Shown here in pieces: positions 16,110 to 24,022 of a stretch of DNA of 26,350 bases (position 1 is the first letter of the stretch; each line of letters starts with the position of its first letter). The position numbers and the translations under genes were made by a program. The notes under the pieces are model-generated. The model was given only the letters and a program-made list of their open reading frames with translations, was not told the DNA's origin and did no database searches. The DNA lies in assembly GCA_964554665.1 (NCBI GenBank), contig CAZKPP010000021.1, forward strand, positions 1-26,350. Direction: 5' to 3'. The stretch is from UBA3263 sp964554665. GTDB taxonomy: Bacteria > Bacteroidota > Bacteroidia > Bacteroidales > Muribaculaceae.

Positions 16110-18313
16110 TTGTGAACTACACGGTCGCGCAATTCGGCGAGTTTGGCGGAGTTCCAACGGTCAGTGGTGCCGACCAGATAGCCGGTTATGCGCTGCAGGC
16201 GGTCGATATTCGTGCCGCTACATTTGGGGCAGGTTTCCAGGTCGGCCGACGCATCTTCGTAGCCGCAGTCCATGCAGCGGTTGCGGTTGTGGTTAACCGA
16301 GCCGTAGCCGATATTGTATTTATCCATCAGGTCAACAATGTCGCTGATTGCCTGCGGGTTGTGGGTGGCGTCACCGTCGATTTCCACGTAGAATATATGG
16401 CCGCCGCGCGTCAGCTCGTGGTATGGAGCCTCGATTTGCGCTTTATGGCGCGGAGAGCAGTGGTAATACACCGGAACGTGGTTGGAGTTGGTGTAGTAGT
16501 CGCGGTCGGTAACACCGGGAATAACGCCAAAAGTCTTTCGGTCGATGCGGGTAAAGCGGCCGCTCAAGCCTTCAGCTGGAGTTGCCAGCACTGAGTAGTT
16601 GTGGCCATACTTTTCGGAGTATTCATTGGCACGCGAACGCATGTGGCTGATAATTTTCAGACCCAGAGCCTGGCTGTCGGCATCCTCGCCGTGGTGTTTG
16701 CCGGTGAGGGCTACCAAGCATTCGGCCAGACCGATAAAGCCGATGCCGAGTGTGCCCTGATTGATAACCGGCTCGATAGTGTCGTTGGGGCCGAGAGCTT
16801 CCGAGCCGTTCCAAAGGCGCGACATGAGCAGCGGGAACTGCTTGGCCAAGGCTGTTTTCTGAAATTCAAAGCGGTCGTTGAGCTGACGGGCGGTAATATC
16901 CAAAACTTCGTCGAGGCGTTCAAAGAACCGCGCAATGCGTTCCTCTTTATCTTTAATCGCCATAAGCTCAATTGCCAGGCGGACGATATTGATTGTCGAG
17001 AACGAAAGATTGCCGCGACCAACTGAGGTTTTTTCGCCGTAGCGGTTTTCAAATACGCGGGTGCGACAACCCATAGTGGCCACTTCGTAAAGATAGCGCT
17101 TGGGGTCGTTTGCATCCCACTTTTCGTGTTGGTTAAATGTTGCGTCGAGGTTAACGAAGTTGGGGAAGAAGCGTCGGGCTGTAACCTTGCATGCGAGCTG
17201 ATAAAGGTCGTAGTTCTTATCCTCCGGCAGATAGCTTACGCCGCTTTTCTTTTTCCAGATCTGAATCGGGAAAATTGCCGTTGCGCCGTTGCCTACGCCT
17301 TCGTAGGTTGAATTGAGCAGTTCGCGTATAATGCAGCGACCTTCGGCCGAGGTGTCGGTGCCGTAGTTGATAGAGCTGAAAACTACCTGGTTGCCGCCGC
17401 GCGAGTGAATAGTGTTCATGTTGTGGATAAACGCTTCCATGGCCTGATGAACACGTGCGGCCGTGCGGTTTATGGCGTGTTGCAGCAAGCGTTGTTCTCC
17501 TTCCAGGCCATCGAGAGGCTTTTTGATGAAATCGTCAATTTCAACATTGTAGAGATGCGAAAGGTCGGAACCGGTTACCTGCTCAAGATTTTTGAGTTCC
17601 TCAATAAACGAGCTGCGCACAAATGGTGCCAAATAAAAGTCAAATGCCGGAATGGCCTGACCGCCGTGCATTTCATTCTGGGCGGTTTCCAGCGATATGC
17701 AGCCGATAATCGACGCGGTTTCAATGCGTTTGGCCGGACGCGACTCGCCATGACCGGCAATAAAACCATATTCAAGAATGCGATCGAGGGGATGTTGAAC
17801 ACAGGTCAGTGACTTGGTGGGGTAGTAGTCCTTGTCGTGGATGTGAATGTAGTTATGGCGCACTGCGTCGCGTGCTTCGTCGGAGAGCAGATAGTCGTCG
17901 ACAAACGGCTTGGTGGTTTCCGAAGCGAACTTCATCATCATGCCGGCCGGCGAGTCGGTGTTCATATTTGCGTTCTCGCGGGTGATGTCGTTATTTTTTG
18001 CCGCGATGATTTCCATGAACAGGTCGCGGGTTTTCGCGCGACGGGCAATGGAGCGCTGGTTGCGATATGCAATGTATTTGCGGGCCACCTCCTTGCGGGG
18101 CGACTTCATAAGTTCAAATTCTACTGCATCCTGAATCTCTTCAACCGACATCTGCTCTTTGCCTGACATGCCGATGCGGTCGACGATGCGTTGAATCAGG
18201 GCCTCGTCTTCGCCGAGGTCGGTGGTGAGCATGGCTTTGCGGATTGCAGCCTTGATTTTTTCTTCGTTGTAGCCTACTACGCGGCCATCGCGTTTGATTA
18301 TTGTCTGTATCAT
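16106..18313 (-). CDS. nrdD: Anaerobic ribonucleoside-triphosphate reductase
   Basis: Class III ribonucleotide reductase that makes dNTPs under anoxia with a glycyl radical. The 735 residues have an N-terminal ATP cone (KRDGRVVGYNEEKIKAAIRKAM, about 1-90) for allosteric control. The large barrel domain includes the GGNQVVFSSINYGTDTS segment. A zinc site follows (C680, C683, C695, C698), then the radical motif RITGYLVG with the likely radical residue G711 near the C-terminus. The length is normal. The gene begins 14 bp after the stop of the beta-galactosidase gene with no terminator or promoter between them, and it overlaps nrdG by ATGA. Presence of this enzyme fits an obligate anaerobe. Confidence 0.96.
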   Translation of the reverse strand: MIQTIIKRDGRVVGYNEEKIKAAIRKAMLTTDLGEDEALIQRIVDRIGMSGKEQMSVEEIQDAVEFELMKSPRKEVARKYIAYRNQRSIARRAKTRDLFMEIIAAKNNDITRENANMNTDSPAGMMMKFASETTKPFVDDYLLSDEARDAVRHNYIHIHDKDYYPTKSLTCVQHPLDRILEYGFIAGHGESRPAKRIETASIIGCISLETAQNEMHGGQAIPAFDFYLAPFVRSSFIEELKNLEQVTGSDLSHLYNVEIDDFIKKPLDGLEGEQRLLQHAINRTAARVHQAMEAFIHNMNTIHSRGGNQVVFSSINYGTDTSAEGRCIIRELLNSTYEGVGNGATAIFPIQIWKKKSGVSYLPEDKNYDLYQLACKVTARRFFPNFVNLDATFNQHEKWDANDPKRYLYEVATMGCRTRVFENRYGEKTSVGRGNLSFSTINIVRLAIELMAIKDKEERIARFFERLDEVLDITARQLNDRFEFQKTALAKQFPLLMSRLWNGSEALGPNDTIEPVINQGTLGIGFIGLAECLVALTGKHHGEDADSQALGLKIISHMRSRANEYSEKYGHNYSVLATPAEGLSGRFTRIDRKTFGVIPGVTDRDYYTNSNHVPVYYHCSPRHKAQIEAPYHELTRGGHIFYVEIDGDATHNPQAISDIVDLMDKYNIGYGSVNHNRNRCMDCGYEDASADLETCPKCSGTNIDRLQRITGYLVGTTDRWNSAKLAELRDRVVHK

Positions 18314-18327
18314 TGGTTTATTATGGA

Positions 18328-21300
18328 TTAGCGGCGATATTGGTCTTTATATATGGTGGCAATCTTGATTGTCATGGTCTTGGGGCCGAACTGAACGCGA
18401 TATGGGGGTAGAGCCAGGCCGTTTTGCGACCATGTGTCGATGCCGCCAACTCCGGCCATTTCGCTGTCAACGAGCAGGTTTACATAGTCAACCGGCTTAA
18501 CCTGTTGGAAGTGGCGCTGATCTTTGCGGTCGCCGTCGTCGAGCGATTCAATCGAATAGTTGGTAGCCGATGCGTAGAAGGGTTTGTTGGAGGTAATTTC
18601 AACGCCGGTGCCACCGATATTGGTCTGACGCCAGTAGCGGATATCGCTCTTGGTACCGGTTTCCTGCGGACGGATATAGGCGTGGGCCTGCTCTTGTGAG
18701 GTTTGAGTATAGAGGCCGATAAACTGACTGTCCTTGCGGTCGGGGTAGTTTTCAATCGGGCCTCGGCCATAGTAGTTGCTAACGTTATATTCCGGGGCCA
18801 TGGGGAAGTCGATGCCGAAGCGCCACATTTCCGGAGCCGTTGCGTCGGCGTCTGGTGTAAGGGTCTGGGTCAGCACAATCTCGCCGGTGTTGTTAATTAT
18901 ATATCTTATTTCGAGAGTGGATTGTACCTCGGGCAGGTAGTATACTGCTACTACAATCGGGCAGCGGCTTGGAAAGTCCTCCTCGTTGTAGCTGAACGAT
19001 TTGAGCTGCATTTCCGGGTTACGCCAGACTTTGCGGCGCGCGGGAGCATCAGCACCGTAGTCGTTATCGACGCCTGCGCGCCAGAAGTTGGGTGTTATCT
19101 GCATGCCGCTTTCAAGAAGATTTTTACCGTTGCTTTCATAGCGCGAAATCAGGCCGTTGCTGCGGTCAAATTCAATGCGGCAGTAGGGCGAGTGGATGAC
19201 CAGACGGTTCTTGTTGCTGTCGTCAACAACCGGCGGAATCTGAGGTGCACCTCCTGAAACGGCGTAGTTGAACGTAAATGGCTCTGGCATGTGGAAATTG
19301 CTCAGCTGAATCTGATTGCGGGCTGCCACATGGCCGGCATTTACCAGGCCGTCGGTTTTGCGGGTAACGTATTCAATATTGAGCATGACTTCGTCACACT
19401 GGGGTGCGTAGACACGGTGGTTAGCTAAAATAAGGTCAGACATTATCCGGTCAATGTCTACCGCCAACGTTATCAATGCCGAATCCGAGGGAGCAACGTC
19501 GATTTTGTCAACTATTCCCGATTCAAAAGGTACGCCGTTGATCAGCAGCGTATAGCGCATGAAGTAATTGTCGAGGTTCTTGAAGAAGTTCTCGTTCTTG
19601 ACTTTCAGTGTAAGCGGCGATTTAGATGCGAGCGAGGTGTGGATGTCCTGCATGTGATATGCGGCATCAATCATGTGGGGATGAAGCTCGCGGTCGGGCG
19701 AAATCAGGCCATTGTCGCAGAAGTTGTTGTCCGATGCGTCGTAGGCGTTCCAATCGCCGCCGTAGCCATAGATGGTAACGCCGTTCTCATCCTTGGTGCG
19801 CAGGCTCTGGTCCACGAAGTCCCAGATAAAGCCGCCCTGATATTTCGGGTAGGCGCGGATGGTGTCCCAATACTCCTTGAATCCGCCGCCGGAATTGCCC
19901 ATGGCGTGAGCGTATTCACACTGAATAAGCGGCTTTGTGTTGGCCGGGTTCTTTGCGTAGCGTGCCGCAGCGGCCTGCGAGATATACATCGGGCAGTAAA
20001 TGTCGGTGTTGCGGCCGGTGCCTGCGCGTTCGTATTGCACAGGGCGCGACGGGTCGAGTTGCTTAACCAGGTCATATGCGGCGGTGAAGTTGGGGCCGTC
20101 GCCGGCTTCGTTGCCAAGGCTCCAGATTATGATAGACGGATGGTTGAAGTTGCGGGCAACGTTGCGCTCGTTGCGTTCGAGATGCGCTTTTTTGAAGGAA
20201 TCGACATTGGCGAGCGACGATTTGCCATAGCCCATGCCGTGGCTTTCGAGGTTTGCTTCTGCAACGATGTAGAAACCATATTTATCCGCGAGTTCATAGA
20301 GATAAGGGTCGTTGGGGTAGTGGGAAGTGCGGATGGCGTTGATATTGTTCTCTTTCATTATCTGCAAATCCTGCACCATGCGGTCTTTGCTCACAACATA
20401 GCCGCCGTCGGGGTCGAGCTCGTGGCGGTCAACGCCCTTAATCAGAATCGGCTTGCCGTTGACCAGCAGCTGGGAGTCTTTGATTTCTACCTTGCGGAAG
20501 CCGACTTTCAGCGGCACTATTTCTATCTTATTGCCGTTTTGTGAGGCGGTCACGGTCAGATAGTAGAGGTTGGGCGTTTCTGCGCTCCATTTTTCGGGAT
20601 TTTCAATGTTGAGAACAACTTGATTTTTGGTGCGCGATGCCTCCGTAAACTGAACTTCGTTGCCGTTGGCGTCGCGAAGCTCAAAGTCTATGGTCGGGTT
20701 ACCGCGCAAGTCCAGGTCAATGGTCAGCGTTGCGTCCTTATACTCCTTGTCTAGGTCGGGAGTAATGCGGATGTCGTTGATGCCGGCCGACTTGTTGCGG
20801 GCGTAGAGGTAAGTATCGCGTGCGATGCCGCTGAGTCGGAAAAAGTCCTGGTCTTCGAGATAAGTGCCGTCGCACCAGCGGAACACCTGCAGGGCGATTT
20901 CGTTTTCGCCCTTCTTTAAATAAGGTGTGATGTCAAATTCGGGCTCAAGCTTAGAGTCTTCGCTATAGCCCACGAATTTGCCGTTGACCCAAACGTAAAC
21001 ATTAGAGGTTACCGAGCCGAGGTGCATTATAACCTGCTTGCCGTCCCACTGTTTCGGAATATTGACTTTCCGGCGGTAGCTGCCGACGTGGTTGTTCTTA
21101 TCGGGCACTTGCGGCGGGTTGGTCTTGAAGTCGTTGCGCCAAGGGTAGCCGATGTTAACATATTGAGGGTCGCCATAGCCCAAGAGCTCCCAGTTGCCCG
21201 GAACAGGAATCGAGTCCCAGCCGGCATCGTTGAACCCGGGTTTGAAGAAGTCGGTGGGTCGGTCAGATGCGTTTCTGACCCAATTGAATTTCCAGTTGCC

Positions 21301-21495
21301 GTTTAGCGACAGGTAGTTGTACGATTCCTTTTGGACGCCGATAACATCGTCGTTGTCGTATGCAAAGAATGTTGAGTGCATCGGCAGACGGTTTACCTGA
21401 TTTATCGTGGGGTCTTGCCACTCCTTAAATGTTTGCGCCGAAGCGGAACAAATGAGCATCGAGGCAAACAGCGACGCGAAGATTCTATGGCTCAT
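18328..21495 (-). CDS. Periplasmic glycoside hydrolase family 2 beta-galactosidase
   Basis: Likely cleaves terminal beta-galactose from oligosaccharides in the periplasm. The 1055-residue protein starts with a signal peptide (MSHRIFASLFASMLICSASA, then QTFKEW). It follows the LacZ layout: jelly-roll sugar-binding domain (PVPGNWELLGYGDPQYVNIGYPW), immunoglobulin-like domains, TIM barrel and C-terminal super-sandwich domains. The acid/base glutamate is in WSLGNEAGDGPNF (E463) and the nucleophile in QCEYAHAMGNSGGG (E527), close to E461 and E537 of Escherichia coli LacZ. GVDRHELDPDGG and EANLESHGMGYG also match the family. The promoter is at 21540-21571. The gene is not within a visible susCD locus. 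Real substrate could be a host or plant glycan rather than lactose. Confidence 0.93.
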   Translation of the reverse strand: MSHRIFASLFASMLICSASAQTFKEWQDPTINQVNRLPMHSTFFAYDNDDVIGVQKESYNYLSLNGNWKFNWVRNASDRPTDFFKPGFNDAGWDSIPVPGNWELLGYGDPQYVNIGYPWRNDFKTNPPQVPDKNNHVGSYRRKVNIPKQWDGKQVIMHLGSVTSNVYVWVNGKFVGYSEDSKLEPEFDITPYLKKGENEIALQVFRWCDGTYLEDQDFFRLSGIARDTYLYARNKSAGINDIRITPDLDKEYKDATLTIDLDLRGNPTIDFELRDANGNEVQFTEASRTKNQVVLNIENPEKWSAETPNLYYLTVTASQNGNKIEIVPLKVGFRKVEIKDSQLLVNGKPILIKGVDRHELDPDGGYVVSKDRMVQDLQIMKENNINAIRTSHYPNDPYLYELADKYGFYIVAEANLESHGMGYGKSSLANVDSFKKAHLERNERNVARNFNHPSIIIWSLGNEAGDGPNFTAAYDLVKQLDPSRPVQYERAGTGRNTDIYCPMYISQAAAARYAKNPANTKPLIQCEYAHAMGNSGGGFKEYWDTIRAYPKYQGGFIWDFVDQSLRTKDENGVTIYGYGGDWNAYDASDNNFCDNGLISPDRELHPHMIDAAYHMQDIHTSLASKSPLTLKVKNENFFKNLDNYFMRYTLLINGVPFESGIVDKIDVAPSDSALITLAVDIDRIMSDLILANHRVYAPQCDEVMLNIEYVTRKTDGLVNAGHVAARNQIQLSNFHMPEPFTFNYAVSGGAPQIPPVVDDSNKNRLVIHSPYCRIEFDRSNGLISRYESNGKNLLESGMQITPNFWRAGVDNDYGADAPARRKVWRNPEMQLKSFSYNEEDFPSRCPIVVAVYYLPEVQSTLEIRYIINNTGEIVLTQTLTPDADATAPEMWRFGIDFPMAPEYNVSNYYGRGPIENYPDRKDSQFIGLYTQTSQEQAHAYIRPQETGTKSDIRYWRQTNIGGTGVEITSNKPFYASATNYSIESLDDGDRKDQRHFQQVKPVDYVNLLVDSEMAGVGGIDTWSQNGLALPPYRVQFGPKTMTIKIATIYKDQYRR

Positions 21496-21539
21496 GGTGT
21501 TATATGATTATTGGATAATTTTGCGGATTGCTTGGACTG

Positions 21540-21571
21540 CAAAGTTAGCAATAATCTTCCATGATGACAAA
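21540..21571 (-). promoter_or_regulatory. Bacteroidetes-type promoter of the beta-galactosidase operon
   Basis: On the minus strand, TTTG (21571-21568) and TAACTTTG (21547-21540) are 20 nt apart. The start is expected near 21535, leaving a leader of about 40 nt before the ATG at 21495. nrdD and nrdG downstream may depend on it. Confidence 0.8.
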
Positions 21572-21604
21572 CTTTTTAGATAGAATTATGAAAGAAATTT
21601 TTCG

Positions 21605-21632
21605 TTTTGGAAAACTTTTAGCACTTCCAAAA
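21605..21632. repeat. 8-bp inverted repeat upstream of the beta-galactosidase promoter
   Basis: Perfect arms TTTTGGAA (21605-21612) and TTCCAAAA (21625-21632) flank 12 nt. The repeat lies 33 bp upstream of the -33 element and 30 bp beyond the stop of the CLC gene. No T-run follows on either strand, so a regulator-binding site is as likely as a terminator. Confidence 0.5.
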
Positions 21633-21661
21633 TTTTCAACTACCTTGATATTAGGTGTTTA

Positions 21662-22939
21662 TCAGCTCGGTTCGGAAAACTTTTTAAAATTGACCACTGC
21701 ATAACTTAATCCGGCGGCAATGCTTGCAGGCAAAAGTAGTGGCGATGCTTCCGTCATTTCTATTACTATAAAAATTGCCATAAGTGGTGCTTTTATAGTG
21801 CCGGCCATAACTGCAGCCATAGCTAAAATCATGAAATCTCCGGCAGGGATGCTTTCCCAACCGGGAATGTAGGAAGCACCCAAGGCGAAGAGCGCGCCAA
21901 ACATGCCACCGGCAAAAATTGTAGGGGCAAACTCGCCGGCAACACCGCCGCCCGCCTTGGTGGCGTAGGTGGCAAAACTTTTTATCAGAATGATGCCGCC
22001 AAGCACTGCCGCCATGGCTGCCGGACCTTGCACGTCGCCGCGAAAAGTTCCGGCCAACAGCGGCGAGCTATCGCCATTGACCAGCTTGCCCAAAACTCCG
22101 AAGCCTTCGCCATAGAGCGCCGGAAAGAGAAACAGACAAAACCCGACGGCCAGGCCGCCAAGCAGGTTTCGCTTCCATGGTGTTGAGATTTTCGTGAACA
22201 GGTTTACCGTTTTGTCGCCGCTCCAATTATAATATAAGGAGTAAAATCCGCATATCAATCCGAGCAAGATTGCGGGCAGGTACCATTTCAGGGCGAATGG
22301 TTGCGCGGTGAGAAACACCATGTCGGTGTTGAAGCCCCCTGCTGCGTATGCCGTCAGTCCGGCGAACAGACACATCACAACGAGCAGCATGATGTTGGGA
22401 AGCGACATTTGAAATGCCAGCACTTCCAGCGTGTAGAACACGCCGCCCATTGGGGCCTTGAAAATCGCGGCGATGCCGGCTCCGGCACCACACGCCAAAA
22501 AAGCGAGCATTTGCTCGTGGGTTAGATGCAGCCGCGACGCAACTCGCGAAGCTATGGCCGCGCCTGTGTAGGCAATCGGGCCTTCGGCGCCCGCAGAACC
22601 GCCCAAACCAAGGGTGATGGCATTGACTCCGACGGGCGCCACCATAAGACGGCGGGGCAGTGGAGTGATGCCTTTGCGCAGGTCTGATTGCAGGCGGCCG
22701 GTGCTATGGTTGAGCGGCAGTTTGACTACCTTGCGGACAATCAGGCCGCTAAGCATGATTGCGAGGATCGCCAATAGTATCAACCACCAGTTTGAGTGCT
22801 CGGCGCTGAACCCCGAAGTAGCTATCCGGGCAATAAAAGCAATGAGATGCTTGACCGCGTAGGCAACGCAGCCAATGATTATGCCGGCTATAGCTGCGGC
22901 CGTGAGTAGCCGCCATTTGGGTGGTTGAATTGTTATCAT
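21662..22939 (-). CDS. CLC-family chloride channel or transporter
   Basis: Membrane protein of the CLC family, 425 residues with about ten to eleven hydrophobic helices. It moves chloride or another anion, possibly in exchange for protons. The second selectivity signature is present as GGSAGAEGPIAYTGA, with the gating glutamate at residue 119. The third reads GGGVAGEFAPTIFAGGMFGALF, in the place of GxFxP. The first signature (usually GSGIP) is not seen; at its position stands LPLNHSTGRLQS. Transport mode and anion are therefore uncertain. There are no C-terminal CBS domains. It is the third gene after tpiA and the small membrane protein (30 bp downstream), with no promoter visible between them. 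Confidence 0.88.
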   Translation of the reverse strand: MITIQPPKWRLLTAAAIAGIIIGCVAYAVKHLIAFIARIATSGFSAEHSNWWLILLAILAIMLSGLIVRKVVKLPLNHSTGRLQSDLRKGITPLPRRLMVAPVGVNAITLGLGGSAGAEGPIAYTGAAIASRVASRLHLTHEQMLAFLACGAGAGIAAIFKAPMGGVFYTLEVLAFQMSLPNIMLLVVMCLFAGLTAYAAGGFNTDMVFLTAQPFALKWYLPAILLGLICGFYSLYYNWSGDKTVNLFTKISTPWKRNLLGGLAVGFCLFLFPALYGEGFGVLGKLVNGDSSPLLAGTFRGDVQGPAAMAAVLGGIILIKSFATYATKAGGGVAGEFAPTIFAGGMFGALFALGASYIPGWESIPAGDFMILAMAAVMAGTIKAPLMAIFIVIEMTEASPLLLPASIAAGLSYAVVNFKKFSEPS

Positions 22940-22969
22940 ATAAAGATAACGCCGCTACGCACCAATGGT

Positions 22970-23161
22970 TTACTCAACATCGAATACTCTCAGCAATACC
23001 CAAACAATTATCAGGGCAACTATCGAGTAGGCAAACCAGGCGATTATGGCTTTACGAAGCAGTCCGCTTCTTTTTTTACGCCATAGAATGAAAATATAGA
23101 TAGCGGCCGACACCGCCCCGTAGGCCAATGCAGCCGCTATCCATATAAGTTTAGAGCCCAT
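22970..23161 (-). CDS. Hypothetical small membrane protein, 63 residues
   Basis: An ATG sharing its first base with the last base of the tpiA stop (TAATG) opens a 63-codon frame. The product has two hydrophobic helices, about residues 4-26 (LIWIAAALAYGAVSAAIYIFILW) and 38-59 (AIIAWFAYSIVALIIVWVLLRV). A basic turn, RKKRSGLLRK, lies between them and should face the cytoplasm with both termini outside. I do not recognise a family. The tight coupling to tpiA and the following CLC gene supports expression. A function in envelope or transport is only a guess from context. Confidence 0.65.
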   Translation of the reverse strand: MGSKLIWIAAALAYGAVSAAIYIFILWRKKRSGLLRKAIIAWFAYSIVALIIVWVLLRVFDVE

Positions 23162-23919
23162 TAATTCCAGGCGTCAACAATGCCCATGAAGTCGGCTGCT
23201 GCAAGCGATGCACCGCCAATCAGGCCGCCGTCAACGTCGGGTTTTGCAAAAAGAGCCTTGGCGTTAGAGGGTTTGCACGAACCGCCATAGAGAATAGAGC
23301 AGTTATCGGCAACTTCTTTGCCATATTTGTCGGCGATGACGCCACGGATGAAAGCGTGCATTTCCTGAGCCTGGTCGTCGGTAGCGGTTTTGCCGGTGCC
23401 GATAGCCCAAACGGGTTCGTAGGCGAGGATGAGTTTGCCGAAGTCTTCAGCCGAGAGGTCAAACAGAGCTTCTTCGATCTGAGCCTTAACAACGTTGAGG
23501 TAGCTGCCGTTTTCGCGTTCTTCAAGAACTTCGCCGATGCAGAAAATCGGGGTCAGGTTGTTTTCGAGGGCGAGGTTAACCTTGGTTTTGAGGGTTTCGG
23601 AGGTTTCGCCGTAGTACTGGCGACGTTCGCTGTGGCCGAGGATAACGTAGTTGGCGCCGGTGGATGCTACCATCGGAGCGGAAACTTCGCCGGTGTAAGC
23701 GCCTTTAACGTGGTCTGCGCAGTTTTCAGCGCCGAGACCGAGCTTATTGGAGTCAATAACGGCAGCAACGGAAGCGAGGTGAGTGAAGGGCACGCAGATG
23801 ATAACGTCGCAGTTGGGTTTGCGGGTTGAGAGTGCTTCATTCACGTCTTTTGCCAGGCCTACGCCTTCGGCAAGGGTGGTGTTCATTTTCCAGTTGCCGG
23901 CAACAATTTTCTTTCTCAT
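23161..23919 (-). CDS. tpiA: Triosephosphate isomerase
   Basis: Interconverts dihydroxyacetone phosphate and glyceraldehyde 3-phosphate in glycolysis. The 252-residue TIM barrel has NWKMN with catalytic Lys11, ILGHSERR with His96, and AYEPVWAIGTG with the catalytic base Glu168 and flexible loop 6. YGGSCKPSN and GGLIGGASL form the phosphate-binding end. The frame is open to 23997, but the ATG at 23919 matches the family start (MRKKIVAGNWKMN). A start at 23997 would lie upstream of the promoter's -7 element. The gene has its own promoter and is coupled to the small membrane protein by a 1-nt overlap. Confidence 0.97.
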   Translation of the reverse strand: MRKKIVAGNWKMNTTLAEGVGLAKDVNEALSTRKPNCDVIICVPFTHLASVAAVIDSNKLGLGAENCADHVKGAYTGEVSAPMVASTGANYVILGHSERRQYYGETSETLKTKVNLALENNLTPIFCIGEVLEERENGSYLNVVKAQIEEALFDLSAEDFGKLILAYEPVWAIGTGKTATDDQAQEMHAFIRGVIADKYGKEVADNCSILYGGSCKPSNAKALFAKPDVDGGLIGGASLAAADFMGIVDAWN

Positions 23920-23966
23920 AATTGTGGTTATGTGGTTTAAAAAGTTTTTTGAGAATTTTTCCGCTG

Positions 23967-23998
23967 CAAAGTTACGAAAATAATTAGAAATTTGCAAT
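23967..23998 (-). promoter_or_regulatory. Bacteroidetes-type promoter of tpiA
   Basis: On the minus strand a TAACTTTG (23974-23967) lies 20 nt downstream of ATTG (23998-23995), a one-base variant of the TTTG element. The expected start is near 23962, about 43 nt before the tpiA ATG. The -33 element lies inside the palindrome at 23994-24010. Confidence 0.72.
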
Positions 23999-24010
23999 TT
24001 TGAAAATTGC
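23994..24010. repeat. Perfect palindrome GCAATTTT-G-AAAATTGC
   Basis: Arms 23994-24001 and 24003-24010 are exact complements around one central base. It sits 13 bp beyond the BspA-type gene and covers the -33 element of tpiA. It could be an operator for tpiA or a weak terminator for the upstream gene, since AT-rich sequence follows on the minus strand. Confidence 0.5.
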
Positions 24011-24022
24011 GGGCTTAAAGAC

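Noticed and set aside
19639..20544. A 301-codon open frame on the plus strand opposite the GH2 gene
   Set aside because: It lies entirely within the catalytic barrel of the beta-galactosidase; its Val/Ala-rich translation has no plausible fold.
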